From NCBI GenBank assembly GCA_016934935.1, contig JAFGRW010000127.1, positions 24,605 through 88,604 on the forward strand: DNA of 64,000 bases, given 5' to 3'. A program made the translations under genes and the position numbers. Under the pieces are notes generated by a model. It searched no databases and was not told where the DNA came from. It saw nothing but the letters and a program-made list of their open reading frames with translations. This DNA is from Spirochaetota bacterium. GTDB taxonomy: Bacteria > Spirochaetota > UBA4802 > JAFGJZ01. Below, piece after piece: positions 52,036-61,855 of this stretch; position 1 is the first letter of the stretch; the number at the start of each line of letters is the position of its first letter.

Positions 52036-52300
52036 AATATAACTCCTTTAACCTCTTTTTGTTCGAAATTTATTAACAACTAATTTAACGATAACAAAGT
52101 CTGGTCTAAAAATTACAACATTATAATCAAGTCAGGCTTGTCTTTCAAAACGCGCAAATAGCATAATTATAACTTTTGATTACAATCGCAATTTGTAATC
52201 AAATACCGTAAAGTGTAATAATAGCCTAAAAGTGTATATTCAGTCAACAAAAATCTCTATATATACCGGTTCTGGAGTTTAATAAGTGTATGTTTTCTTG

Positions 52301-52504
52301 ATAAGGGAACTTCGGAAAATACTGTTTCTGTAACGGCTATGACTTTTAAAAAGTTATAAGGGTAATTTTTCTCGTTATCACTCGAAAAAACGCTCAATGA
52401 AATCGTTTTAAGACCAGCGATTATATTGGCTTTATAAAAAGATTTTTTCGGAAGTTACTTTACTGGGCTGCTCGCAATCTGTTTGAAAATTAATTATCAG
52501 AATA
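52301..52504 (+). repeat. Family-1 dispersed repeat, copy F (long form)
   Basis: The left arm is ATAAGGGAACTTCGGAAAAT and the right arm GATTTTTTCGGAAGTTAC. It shares CACTCGAAAAAACGCTCA with copy B, a piece of the hairpin module (CTGGGCTGCTCGC) with copy C, and ends GAAAATTAATTATCAGA. Confidence 0.8.
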
Positions 52505-52593
52505 TCCTGTAAATTTGTTAAATTACAATATTCCATAATATAAAGTTTAATAAGCTTTATTTTTTAATCTCCTTTGATAATCGTTTTATACAC

Positions 52594-52623
52594 TTGACAA
52601 AATTAAAATAGGTGTAATTTATA
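52594..52623 (+). promoter_or_regulatory. Possible promoter of the TPR-ankyrin gene
   Basis: TTGACA at 52594-52599 with TTTATA at 52618-52623, 18-bp spacer. Repeat copy G would lie in the leader. Confidence 0.35.
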
Positions 52624-52704
52624 TTGTACAAATGAAAAGATTTTATGTTTTCACTGTTTCAGATAACTGATTTTAATTTCTAGTGATATTTCAGGCTTTT
52701 TTAA

Positions 52705-52823
52705 AGTAATTTTCGCAAGTTCCTCTGCTCACTTGTGAAGCACCATTTATAAAACACAAAGAGGTGCCATGCTGCTTGCAAATTTTGTGTTATACGAGTT
52801 GATAAACTAATTATCAGAGAATA
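52705..52823 (+). repeat. Family-1 dispersed repeat, copy G (right half)
   Basis: It contains only the right arm (AATTTTCGCAAGTTCCTCTG), a decayed version of the copy C hairpin (GCACCATTT / AGAGGTGC) and the tail AACTAATTATCAGAGAATA. The left arm is missing. It ends 28 bp before the next start codon. Confidence 0.65.
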
Positions 52824-52850
52824 TGAAATTATTATTAAACGGAATTGATA

Positions 52851-53978
52851 ATGAAAAGTCTTAAAAAATTCATAAACGAAGCGGAAAAACATGTTGAAGA
52901 CATGGATAAACTTTCCGAAATAATTGGTGAAATTGCAAATGGCGACTTCCCTGAGGAGTATTATCTTTTTGCTTGTGAATTATGTGATCTGCTTCTGGGG
53001 CGTAATGCTTCTGATCATAAAACCCGCTACAGGCGTGGGTATCTGCTTTTTAAGGCAAACAACTTCGAAGAAGCTGCAGAAGAGTTTACGTATGTGATAA
53101 ATAATGATCCAAAAAGAAGCTCGGCAGTTCTTTATGATAGAGCCCGTGCATATTATCAAAACGGCCTTTTTGAAGAATCTCTAGCCGACATCGAACGGAT
53201 ATTAAGCGAAGATAAACAGTTTTTCGAGGAGGGTTTTTCTCTGGATATTCTTCATGTTTTACGAGGCATGATTTTTATAAAGACAGATAAAACTGACTTG
53301 GCTATAGAAGAGTTTGAAAAGGCCGAACAATATGCACCTGACGATGAAAATATTACAAAAATGGTCGAGTCTGCAATATATGAGTTAAATCAGAAAAATG
53401 TTTTTTTAACCTTAAAAAAATTATTACGTAAAGATGAGACAGAATCATTTAAAGAAGTATTTGGATCGCTGAATAATCCTGATTATTCGATCATTTCTGA
53501 AAAGGGTATGTCTCTTCTTCATAATGCGGCAGAAATTGGAAACAGCGAACTTGCAATGTTTCTGCTGGATAACGGTGCAGACCCTGATTCTTTATCCGAT
53601 GAAAATTTATGTCCGGTACATATCGCGGCATTGCATGATAAAAATGAAATCATATTAATTCTGTTCAAAAAGGGCGCGAATATGTATATGCCGTCTTCCA
53701 TAGAAGGGGGTTCTCTTTTGAACTATCTTATAATACATAAAAGGCTGGATGACCTCTGTGCACTTGTTGCAGAAGGGGCCGATATTAATCGTATTATTCC
53801 AGGTGTGCCGGCTCCGTTGCATACGGCTGTTTCATCTAATAACTTGGATGCTGTAAAGAAGCTGATCGAGTTGGGCGCGGACGTGAATATCGAGGACAGT
53901 GACGGCGTTACGCCATTTGACATAGCTATTGATAACGGATTTATAAAAATTGAAGATCTATTTCGTGAACTACTTTAG
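52851..53978 (+). CDS. TPR and ankyrin repeat protein
   Basis: A 375-residue soluble protein without a signal peptide. Residues about 55-185 hold three or four TPR units (YRRGYLLFKANNFEEAAEEF, YDRARAYYQNGLFEESLADI, LRGMIFIKTDKTDLAIEEFE). Residues 215-375 hold four ankyrin repeats (LLHNAAEIGNSELAMFLLDN, PVHIAALHDKNEIILILFKK, LHTAVSSNNLDAVKKLIELG). It is a protein-protein interaction scaffold with no catalytic domain; its partner is unknown. The ATG at 52851 has GGAA 6 nt upstream. It is preceded by repeat copies F and G. Confidence 0.85.
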   Translation: MKSLKKFINEAEKHVEDMDKLSEIIGEIANGDFPEEYYLFACELCDLLLGRNASDHKTRYRRGYLLFKANNFEEAAEEFTYVINNDPKRSSAVLYDRARAYYQNGLFEESLADIERILSEDKQFFEEGFSLDILHVLRGMIFIKTDKTDLAIEEFEKAEQYAPDDENITKMVESAIYELNQKNVFLTLKKLLRKDETESFKEVFGSLNNPDYSIISEKGMSLLHNAAEIGNSELAMFLLDNGADPDSLSDENLCPVHIAALHDKNEIILILFKKGANMYMPSSIEGGSLLNYLIIHKRLDDLCALVAEGADINRIIPGVPAPLHTAVSSNNLDAVKKLIELGADVNIEDSDGVTPFDIAIDNGFIKIEDLFRELL

Positions 53979-54239
53979 TTGATTTCTTTCCTTAAATTTT
54001 GTATTATAGCCTGAATACATGTACAATAATCTGGTAACAAAGTCTATAAGAAACATCTGTTAAAACTGGTTATTTTACTCAAACAAAACCATTAATCCAC
54101 CACCATTAACTAATTTTACTTTTGTGTAACATTACAGGCTTTGCAACGGATCTTTTTTGTTGTACTTTGAGTATGCCTGCCCGATCGTGGCATTGGCGGG
54201 TTTGAAATAAACCTGCAAGTATATATAAGGAGACTGCCG

Positions 54240-57200
54240 ATGTTACAAATGTATCCCGACAATCAGGGGCTGTATGATAGTAACAATGAACATGATGCCT
54301 GCGGTATCGGGCTTGTTGCCAATATAAAAGGTAAACGTTCCCATGATATAGTGCGGCGCGGCCTTGAAGTACTCGAGCGTATGGAGCACAGGGGAGCCGA
54401 AGCTTCTGATAATAAAACAGGAGACGGCGCCGGTATCATGATTCAAATACCGCATGAGCTTTATTCGAGTGAAATAACCGCTCTGCCAACTGCTGGTAAT
54501 TATGGTACTGGACTACTGTTTTTGCCTAAAGATGAAAAAGATAGAGATAATATAAAAAAAATATTTGAAGAAATTGTTAAAACTGAAGGTGCAAGAATTT
54601 TAACCTGGCGTCAAGTTCCTGTGGACTCTAGTGAGATAGGAGAGATAGCATCACGTACCGAGCCGCATGTAGAACAGGTGTTTATTGTTCCCGGAGATGG
54701 TCAGCAACAACAGTTAGAGCAACAGTTATACATAATCCGAAAAGTGTCGGAACGTGAAATAAGTGAAAATGCTCTTTATAAAAAGAGCATTTTTTATGTC
54801 GTTTCACTTTCCTCAAAAACAATAGTTTATAAAGGAATGCTTATGCCGGGGCAGGTTTCTGCTTACTATTCGGATCTAAAAGATGAAAAATGCTTAAGTG
54901 CGGCTGCTCTAGTGCATTCAAGGTTTTCTACCAATACCTTTCCGGCATGGGACCTTGCCCAGCCGTTTAGAATGATAGCACATAACGGCGAGATTAATAC
55001 TGTCAAAGGTAACCGCTTTTGGATGCGCGCCAGAGAGCCATTTTTAAAAAGTGATGCTTTTGGTGATGATATTAGCAAAATATTGCCTGTGGTCGAAGGC
55101 GGCAAGAGTGATTCTGCGTCATTTGATAATGTGCTTGAGATGCTTGTCTCCGCGGGACGTCCTTTACCTCATGCTCTTATGATGATGGTTCCCGAGTCAT
55201 GGAACGACAAGAATCCAATCAGTGATGAGTTAAAAAAGTTTTATGAGTATCATGCGGCCATGATGGAGCCCTGGGACGGGCCGGCATCACTTGTGTTTTT
55301 TGATGGCCGATTTCTTGGTGGAACTCTTGACCGAAATGGTTTGCGGCCATCCAGGTACACGATAACCGATGATGACCTCATAGTGATGGGTTCTGAAACA
55401 GGTGTTCAGGATTTTGAACCGCAAAACGTTCGTTATAAAGGGCGCCTTATGCCGGGTAAACTTCTTCTTGTCGATATTCAGGAGGGGCGAATTATTCCCG
55501 ATTTTGAGATTAAGCAGATGATTGTAAACAGTAAGCCCTACAAACAGTGGGTAACGGAAAACAGGATTACTATGGAGGATATTCCTGACATAACGTCTTT
55601 TAGTGATGATATTTCCAAAGAGAAGTTGCAAGGCATTTTCCAGTTGTACGGTTACAGTCGTGAAGAGTCAGATAAATTATTACCGGCTCTCGCTATCGAC
55701 GGCCAGGAAATAACATCATCAATGGGTACAGATACGCCTATTGCTGTTTTTTCCGATATTCCACAAAGACTTTACAGTTATTTTAAACAGGTTTTTGCTC
55801 AGGTTACTAATCCGGCTATTGACCCGATAAGGGAAGAGCTGGTTATGACCTTAACCAGTTTTCTTGGTCGGCAGAAAAACCTTTTGGATGAGACACCTGA
55901 GCATTGCCGTATGCTTAAGATATTGAACCCGGTATTTACAAACAAGGACCTCGCCAAAATTAAGCGGTTTGATAATCCGGATTTTATGAGTGTTGTACTT
56001 GATGCGGTTTTCCCGGCTGCTGATGGAGCTGCCGGATTGGAAAAAGCTCTGGAAAAATTCTACCTGCTTGCGGAGGAGAAGATAAAAGAGGGTGCAACTT
56101 TCTTAATAATATCTGATAAAACCGTTGATGAGAATTTTGTGCCCATACCTTCGCTGTTAGCATCGGCAGGTCTTCATCATCACCTGATTCGCAAACAGCT
56201 GCGTACTCAGTGTTCTATAATTGTCGAATCAGCAGAGCCACGTGAAGTCCAGCATTTTTGTCTGCTATTCGGTTACGGGGCGGATGCGATTAATCCATAC
56301 GGAGCATACGCGATGTTAAAGAGCCTTGTCCTGGACGCCAAGATTAATATCGATTACGAAAAGGCAGTATATAATTTTAACAAGGGTATCTCCAAGGGCA
56401 TTCTGAAAGTGCTCTCTAAAATGGGGATATCGACTCTTCGCTCTTACAGGGGAGCTCAGGTTTTTGAGGCCGTTGGACTTGGCAATGAACTTGTTGAGAA
56501 ATGCTTTACAGGAACACCATCCCGTATCGGTGGAATCGGAATTTTACAACTTGCCGAAGAGGTTCTGGAATCGCATAAGCAGGCTTTTGTCAAAAAGCCG
56601 TCACTGCTTTTCAGTGAGGGTATGTACAAGTGGAGACGTGATGGAGAGCAACACGCATGGAATCCGGAAACAATTCATATGCTCCAATGGGCTACCCGTA
56701 CAGGTGATTACACCAAGTTCAAAAAATTCACATCACTTGTAAACGACTACAATCGAAAACCTAATGTAATACGCGGTCTTTTCGATTTCAAAAAAACAGA
56801 ACCTATACCAGTTGACCAGGTCGAATCTGAAGACGAGATCATGAAGCGTTTTACAACTGGTGCCATGTCGTTTGGTTCCATCTCTAAAGAGGCTCATGAA
56901 ACAATAGCCAAAGCGATGAATAAAATAAAGGGCCGCTCAAATTCGGGAGAAGGCGGAGAAGACCCTGCCCGTTTTACCCCGGATAAAGACGGTATGCTTG
57001 CCCGTTCCGCTATAAAACAGGTTGCCTCCGGTCGTTTCGGTGTAACTTCCAACTATCTCGCCAATGCCGATGAGATTCAGATTAAACTGGCTCAGGGTGC
57101 AAAGCCTGGTGAGGGTGGTCAGTTACCTGGACATAAAGTAGATATTAAAATAGCTGCCACACGTCACTCAACTCCTGGGGTAACATTGATATCACCGCCG

Positions 57201-58772
57201 CCTCATCATGATATCTACTCTATAGAAGACCTGGCACAGCTGATTTTCGATCTTAAAAATGCCAATCCAAATGCACGTGTTTCGGTCAAACTTGTCAGCG
57301 AAACCGGAGTTGGAACCATTGCTGCCGGTGTGGCCAAAGCCCATGCCGACAATATTCTTATTTCGGGTTACGATGGTGGAACAGGGGCTTCTCCCCAAAG
57401 CTCGATACGTTACGCGGGACTTCCCTGGGAGATCGGTATGGCCGAGACTCATCAGACACTTGTTCTTAATGATTTGAGGGGGCGTGTACGAACCCAGACT
57501 GACGGCCAGCTGAAAACAGGCCGTGATATCGTTATTGCCGGTATGATCGGAGCTGAAGAGTTCGGTTTCGGAACTTCTGTCCTGATAGTTCTTGGCTGCA
57601 TGATGATGCGTAAATGCCATCTTAATACCTGCCCTTTCGGTGTTGCTACTCAGGATCCGGAGCTTCGTAAAAAATTTATGGGGAAAAGTGATTATCTGAT
57701 CAATTTTTTCCGCTTTCTGGCACGTGATGTCCGTGAAACAATGGCTTCTCTTGGAGTTAGCAAATTTGATGATCTGATTGGACGTACCGATATGCTTGTT
57801 CAACGTGAAATTGATCACCCAAAGGCATCGTTTGTCGACCTGTCAGCGATAATATATCGACCGGCTGAATCAGATAAATACGACGTCTATTGTAAAAAAG
57901 ATCAGGTTCACAAAACCGAATCGGTTCTTGACCGAAAGATTCTGTCTGACGCATCAAGAGCATTAGACAGCGGTGAAAAAGTTAATCTTGAGTACAACAT
58001 AAAAAATACAGATCGAACTGTGGGTACCATGCTTTCGCACGCTGTTTCGCAAAAATATGGCGAATCGGGACTTCCTTCAAATACTGTTAAGGTAATCTTT
58101 CGTGGGTCAGCGGGCCAAAGTTTCGGGGCTTTTCTTGCGCGCGGATTAAGTTTTAAACTTGAGGGTGATGCCAATGACTATTTCGGAAAAGGACTTTCCG
58201 GAGGAACTCTTGTGGCTGTTCCTCCTGCAGGTTCAAAATTTACAGCCGAAGAGAGCATAATTATTGGTAATACTGTTCTTTACGGTGCAACTTCGGGTGA
58301 GGCCTATATTAACGGAGTTGCTGGCGAAAGATTCTGTGTTCGTAATTCGGGTGCGCTTGCTGTTGTCGAAGGTACGGGAGATCATTGTGCCGAATATATG
58401 ACAGGCGGTCGTCTTGTTGTATTGGGTTCGGTTGGGCGTAACTTCGGTGCCGGTATGAGTGGCGGTATAGCTTATGTTTATGACAAGTCCGGTGATTTTG
58501 ATTTTTATTGTAACAAGGGCATGGTCGAGTTAACTCGCGTTGGTGATGCGCAGGATCAGCAGTTTCTGCTTGAAACAGTGCAAAAGCACTTTGAATACAC
58601 AAAGAGCGCCGTTGCCGGACGAATACTTGAAAACTGGTACGCGTCACTTGGAAATTTTGTTAAAGTGATGCCGCTTGAATACATGCGTGCCCTGAATGAG
58701 ATGAAGATCGCAGAGATCAATAAAAAACTCGTAGGAGTCACTGAAGAAGAAGAGCTAGGGAGGTCTGTATAA
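54240..58772 (+). CDS. gltB: Glutamate synthase, large subunit
   Basis: A 1510-residue enzyme, normal length for the GltB alpha subunit. It makes two glutamates from 2-oxoglutarate and glutamine. The N-terminal type II amidotransferase domain has its nucleophile at Cys21 (EHDACGIGLVANIKG), so a propeptide must be cleaved. The FMN-binding synthase domain is present (GGTGASPQSSIRYAGLPWEI), and the 3Fe-4S cluster motif is C-x5-C-x4-C (GCMMMRKCHLNTCPFG). The C-terminal beta-helix carries GxxGxxxxGG repeats. AAGGAG lies 7 nt before the ATG. It overlaps gltD by 1 base (TAATG). Confidence 0.97.
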   Translation: MLQMYPDNQGLYDSNNEHDACGIGLVANIKGKRSHDIVRRGLEVLERMEHRGAEASDNKTGDGAGIMIQIPHELYSSEITALPTAGNYGTGLLFLPKDEKDRDNIKKIFEEIVKTEGARILTWRQVPVDSSEIGEIASRTEPHVEQVFIVPGDGQQQQLEQQLYIIRKVSEREISENALYKKSIFYVVSLSSKTIVYKGMLMPGQVSAYYSDLKDEKCLSAAALVHSRFSTNTFPAWDLAQPFRMIAHNGEINTVKGNRFWMRAREPFLKSDAFGDDISKILPVVEGGKSDSASFDNVLEMLVSAGRPLPHALMMMVPESWNDKNPISDELKKFYEYHAAMMEPWDGPASLVFFDGRFLGGTLDRNGLRPSRYTITDDDLIVMGSETGVQDFEPQNVRYKGRLMPGKLLLVDIQEGRIIPDFEIKQMIVNSKPYKQWVTENRITMEDIPDITSFSDDISKEKLQGIFQLYGYSREESDKLLPALAIDGQEITSSMGTDTPIAVFSDIPQRLYSYFKQVFAQVTNPAIDPIREELVMTLTSFLGRQKNLLDETPEHCRMLKILNPVFTNKDLAKIKRFDNPDFMSVVLDAVFPAADGAAGLEKALEKFYLLAEEKIKEGATFLIISDKTVDENFVPIPSLLASAGLHHHLIRKQLRTQCSIIVESAEPREVQHFCLLFGYGADAINPYGAYAMLKSLVLDAKINIDYEKAVYNFNKGISKGILKVLSKMGISTLRSYRGAQVFEAVGLGNELVEKCFTGTPSRIGGIGILQLAEEVLESHKQAFVKKPSLLFSEGMYKWRRDGEQHAWNPETIHMLQWATRTGDYTKFKKFTSLVNDYNRKPNVIRGLFDFKKTEPIPVDQVESEDEIMKRFTTGAMSFGSISKEAHETIAKAMNKIKGRSNSGEGGEDPARFTPDKDGMLARSAIKQVASGRFGVTSNYLANADEIQIKLAQGAKPGEGGQLPGHKVDIKIAATRHSTPGVTLISPPPHHDIYSIEDLAQLIFDLKNANPNARVSVKLVSETGVGTIAAGVAKAHADNILISGYDGGTGASPQSSIRYAGLPWEIGMAETHQTLVLNDLRGRVRTQTDGQLKTGRDIVIAGMIGAEEFGFGTSVLIVLGCMMMRKCHLNTCPFGVATQDPELRKKFMGKSDYLINFFRFLARDVRETMASLGVSKFDDLIGRTDMLVQREIDHPKASFVDLSAIIYRPAESDKYDVYCKKDQVHKTESVLDRKILSDASRALDSGEKVNLEYNIKNTDRTVGTMLSHAVSQKYGESGLPSNTVKVIFRGSAGQSFGAFLARGLSFKLEGDANDYFGKGLSGGTLVAVPPAGSKFTAEESIIIGNTVLYGATSGEAYINGVAGERFCVRNSGALAVVEGTGDHCAEYMTGGRLVVLGSVGRNFGAGMSGGIAYVYDKSGDFDFYCNKGMVELTRVGDAQDQQFLLETVQKHFEYTKSAVAGRILENWYASLGNFVKVMPLEYMRALNEMKIAEINKKLVGVTEEEELGRSV

Positions 58773-60196
58773 TGGGAGATCCTAAAGGTTTTTTAAAAGT
58801 AAAAAGAAGAGAGGGCGGATACCGTCCTGTTGAAGAGAGAATAAATGACTATCATGAAGTTGAGATTCAACTTGATGAGTCCGGGCGTAGAGAGCAGGCT
58901 TCGCGTTGCATGGATTGCGGTGTCGCGTTTTGTCATTGGAGCTGTCCACTTGGCAATATCATGCCGGAATGGCAGGATGCCCTTTACCGCGGTGACTGGA
59001 AGTATGCTTATGAAATACTTCAGCAGACAAACAATTTTCCGGAGTTTACGGGGCGTGTCTGCCCGGCTCTTTGCGAGGCATCTTGTGTGCTTGCCGTAAA
59101 TGATGAACCAGTTACTATTAGGCAAAACGAGTGGTTTGTAATTGATAAGGCCTGGGAACTGGGTCTTGTCAAGCCCCGGATCCCGCAAAACCGTACTGGT
59201 AAAAAGGTCGCTGTAATCGGCGGCGGTCCTGCCGGTTTGGCGGCTGCGGACAATCTTAATCAGTTTGGGCATACGGTTACACTTTTCGAAGCCGAAGCAA
59301 ACGTAGGCGGATTTGTCAGATATGGAATTCCCGACTTTAAACTTGATAAAAAGGTCATCGAGCGCCGGATCGGACTTATGGAGGAAGAGGGCGTTGTTTT
59401 CAGGACATCTACCCGTGTTGGTAAAGACATCGCGTCCGAATCTCTGCTAAAGGATTACGATGCAGTATGTATAACCATAGGCGCAAGAAAACCACGCGAC
59501 CTTGTATGTGAGGGCCGCGATACCGGCGGTATACATATGGCTTATGATTATCTGTCGCAGCAAAACAAAAGCTGTTCGGGTGAAAAAGTCTGCAGAGAGT
59601 CTCTTATTCAGGCACTGGATAAGGATGTGGTTGTAATAGGCGGAGGTGACACCGGAAGTGATTGTGTTGGTACCGCTAACCGTCAGGGTGCACGTTCTGT
59701 TTATCAGTTGGAACTCCTGCCTCAGCCGCCAGCGCATCGTACAGAAGATATGCCTTGGCCGCTTTGGCCCAGATTGCATAAGGTTTCCTCTTCACATAAA
59801 GAAGGCTGTGTGAGGCTCTGGTCGGTATCGACAAAAAGAATCGAGTCTGACAGCGAAGGAAATGTTAAAAAGATACATGGTGTCAAGGTTCAGTGGGACA
59901 AGGATGAAAGCGGACGTTTCGTGATGAAAGAGGTTCCAGGATCCGATTTTACCCTTAATGCTGATCTGGTACTGCTTGCAATGGGTTTTGTTCACCCCGA
60001 GCATGACGGACCTGTTAATGATTTAGGTCTTGAAAAAGATGAACGGGGTAATATAAAGGTGGACTCATCATTTAAAACAAGTGTCGACCCGGTTTTCGCG
60101 GCCGGCGATGCCCGTCGTGGAGCCTCGCTTGTGGTCTATGCTATTGACGAGGGCAGACGCGTAGCTGCTGAAATAGATCAGTATCTGTTATCCTGA
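58772..60196 (+). CDS. gltD: Glutamate synthase, small subunit
   Basis: A 474-residue flavoprotein that feeds NAD(P)H electrons to GltB. The N-terminal ferredoxin-like part has C-x2-C-x4-C-x3-C (CMDCGVAFCHWSCP) and CPALCEASC for two 4Fe-4S clusters. The FAD site is VAVIGGGPAGLAAADNL and the NAD(P)H site is VVVIGGGDTGSDCVGTA. The C-terminal VFAAGDARRGASLVV closes the FAD site. It is translationally coupled to gltB through a TAATG overlap, so the two subunits are made together for ammonia assimilation. Confidence 0.97.
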   Translation: MGDPKGFLKVKRREGGYRPVEERINDYHEVEIQLDESGRREQASRCMDCGVAFCHWSCPLGNIMPEWQDALYRGDWKYAYEILQQTNNFPEFTGRVCPALCEASCVLAVNDEPVTIRQNEWFVIDKAWELGLVKPRIPQNRTGKKVAVIGGGPAGLAAADNLNQFGHTVTLFEAEANVGGFVRYGIPDFKLDKKVIERRIGLMEEEGVVFRTSTRVGKDIASESLLKDYDAVCITIGARKPRDLVCEGRDTGGIHMAYDYLSQQNKSCSGEKVCRESLIQALDKDVVVIGGGDTGSDCVGTANRQGARSVYQLELLPQPPAHRTEDMPWPLWPRLHKVSSSHKEGCVRLWSVSTKRIESDSEGNVKKIHGVKVQWDKDESGRFVMKEVPGSDFTLNADLVLLAMGFVHPEHDGPVNDLGLEKDERGNIKVDSSFKTSVDPVFAAGDARRGASLVVYAIDEGRRVAAEIDQYLLS

Positions 60197-60222
60197 GCAT
60201 CGTTGGTTAAGATAAAATGAAC

Positions 60223-60264
60223 AATCCGCACTGTTATTCCGATTCCGGCTTAACAGTACGGATT
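60223..60264 (+). terminator. Hairpin after gltD
   Basis: AATCCGCACTGTTA (60223-60236) and TAACAGTACGGATT (60251-60264) pair with one mismatch over 14 bp. Only a short T stretch follows (GATCTTAC). Confidence 0.55.
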
Positions 60265-60792
60265 GATCTTACAAAAGCTGTTTTATAACTTTCCGTAATT
60301 TCCGATTTCTGTCCTCTCCGGGTTTAATAGATAAACCGGATAGAAGTTACCCACCTTGATTATAACAAGGTCTCTATTCGAAAATAACTCCGTCCCCGTT
60401 TTATCGTTTATAAAAGATGATATTCCTTCAAATAATGCAGTTTGCTAGTTACGAATTGAAATATCTGATCAAATTTCATATAATATTAAGATGAGTTTGG
60501 GTTCAGCTCTATTTTTGATCAAATAATGGGTTGACTCCATAACATAAAATTAATTCAATCTCAAGCTGATATGAAGTAGTAAATTGCATAAAATGGTGAC
60601 CTGGTAAGAACGTAATAAATAAAGTTTTTATGTCTGCTTGACTACTTAACAATTTGAAAAGGGAGCTTCGTCCAACTTCTCAAAAATGTCATAAACGCTG
60701 ATATTTACAGGGAGCTTGAAAAAAATGCGGCATGTATCTTTACGAAAGGATACGTATCATAGACAATATATAGAGTAAACAAAGGTAAATTA
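60265..60792. other. Intergenic region after gltBD, no gene seen
   Basis: About 530 bases without a supported frame. Near 60658 the sequence GGGAGCTTCG, and a second GGGAGCTTG near 60710, weakly resemble the family-1 repeat left arm but lack its core and right arm. Confidence 0.45.
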
Positions 60793-61092
60793 ATGAAATT
60801 AACAGGAAAACAGAGAGGATATCTTAGAAAGTTGGCACAGGAGCTTGACCCCTGCATTATGATAGGCAAGTCGGGACTTTCAGAACAGCTGGTCAAGGCT
60901 GCAGACGAAGCTCTGGATCATCATGAGCTTATCAAGGTCAGATTTTCTGACTTCAAGGATGAGAAAAAAGATCTTTCTAAGAAATTGGCTCAACTTACAA
61001 AATCAGAGATTATCGGTCAAATAGGCCATGTGGCCATGCTGTACAGACAAAATAGTGATATTGAAAAAAGAAAAATAAAAATTATAGAGTGA
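60793..61092 (+). CDS. yhbY: YhbY/CRM-domain ribosome assembly RNA-binding protein
   Basis: A 99-residue RNA-binding protein consisting of one CRM domain. Landmarks are LTGKQRGYLRKLAQELDPCI, the MIGKSGLSEQLVKAADEALD region with the GxxG-like loop and HHELIKVRFSDFKDEKKDLS. The family binds pre-50S ribosomal particles. GGT-type ribosome site is moderate. Single gene. Confidence 0.92.
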   Translation: MKLTGKQRGYLRKLAQELDPCIMIGKSGLSEQLVKAADEALDHHELIKVRFSDFKDEKKDLSKKLAQLTKSEIIGQIGHVAMLYRQNSDIEKRKIKIIE

Positions 61093-61216
61093 TTGTGTCA
61101 ACAATAACATTCTTGACGGATTTTTTTTGTTTCTTTAGATTGGGGCAGCATGGTTGGAAACTGGTTTTCCTCTGTAGCTGTCAAACTTCCGGATATTTAA
61201 TGAAGGACACAATTAT

Positions 61217-61855
61217 ATGCCCAAAAAGAGCTCGTTGCGCAAACGGATGATTTTCTATTTTATATTAATCGCTTTTGCTAACGTTTTCGTTGCCGGTGAG
61301 ATAATATTTGAAATATCTAGCGATAAATACCGTCAGAATGTTTATAGCAGTATAGATACCCCCCAACAGAGTGAGAGAGTCCAGGTTGTAGACAATATGC
61401 TTGATCAGCTTGTAAAAAAGTATATAGTGCTCGTATCCATATTGATTCTTGTTTCATCTGTAATACTGTTTCTGTTTGTAGTACAGATCGTCTCACCATT
61501 AAACTACATGATAAACATGGCCGCTAAGATGTCCGAGGGAGACCTTAGTCTGCGAGTCAAGATGCGGTCTAACGATGAACTCTCGGATCTGGGCAATCTG
61601 ATCAACGATCTCTCTAACAATGTTCAGGAAATCATTGCCCAGGTTGAACGTATAAGTTTTGATATGACAAAGCTTTGCGCATTACATTCAAAAAATCTGA
61701 AACGGCATAGTAAATTTCCTCAGATATTCAAGAGTGAGACCGATGCGATGCACCTGATTTCGCAAAATATGCTGTTACTTAAAAACAGTTATGTGTTATA
61801 TGCCATAGAATCTTTTAAACATAATTATCTTGATAAGGAAAACACGCAGTTATGA
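61217..61855 (+). CDS. HAMP-domain membrane protein without a visible output domain
   Basis: A 212-residue protein. The first membrane helix is at about 10-30, with a short exterior loop to about 70 and a second helix at 70-95 (YIVLVSILILVSSVILFLF). A HAMP domain follows at about 96-150 (VSPLNYMINMAAKMSEGDLS, RSNDELSDLGNLINDLSNNV). The remaining 60 residues are helical (LHSKNLKRHSKFPQIFKSET) without kinase, cyclase or chemoreceptor motifs. It overlaps the TauE/SafE gene by 4 bases (ATGA). A sensor that regulates the permease is conceivable. Confidence 0.78.
   Translation: MPKKSSLRKRMIFYFILIAFANVFVAGEIIFEISSDKYRQNVYSSIDTPQQSERVQVVDNMLDQLVKKYIVLVSILILVSSVILFLFVVQIVSPLNYMINMAAKMSEGDLSLRVKMRSNDELSDLGNLINDLSNNVQEIIAQVERISFDMTKLCALHSKNLKRHSKFPQIFKSETDAMHLISQNMLLLKNSYVLYAIESFKHNYLDKENTQL

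Noticed and set aside
54030..54239. Riboswitch-like leader before gltB
   Set aside because: A small GC-rich hairpin is present, but no known riboswitch core could be matched.
57192..57818. 208-codon minus-strand frame inside gltB
   Set aside because: It lies over the conserved FMN and iron-sulfur region of gltB and has low-complexity content with no ribosome site.
60655..60730. Another copy of the family-1 repeat
   Set aside because: Only a GGGAGCTTCG fragment resembles the left arm; core, right arm and tail are missing.
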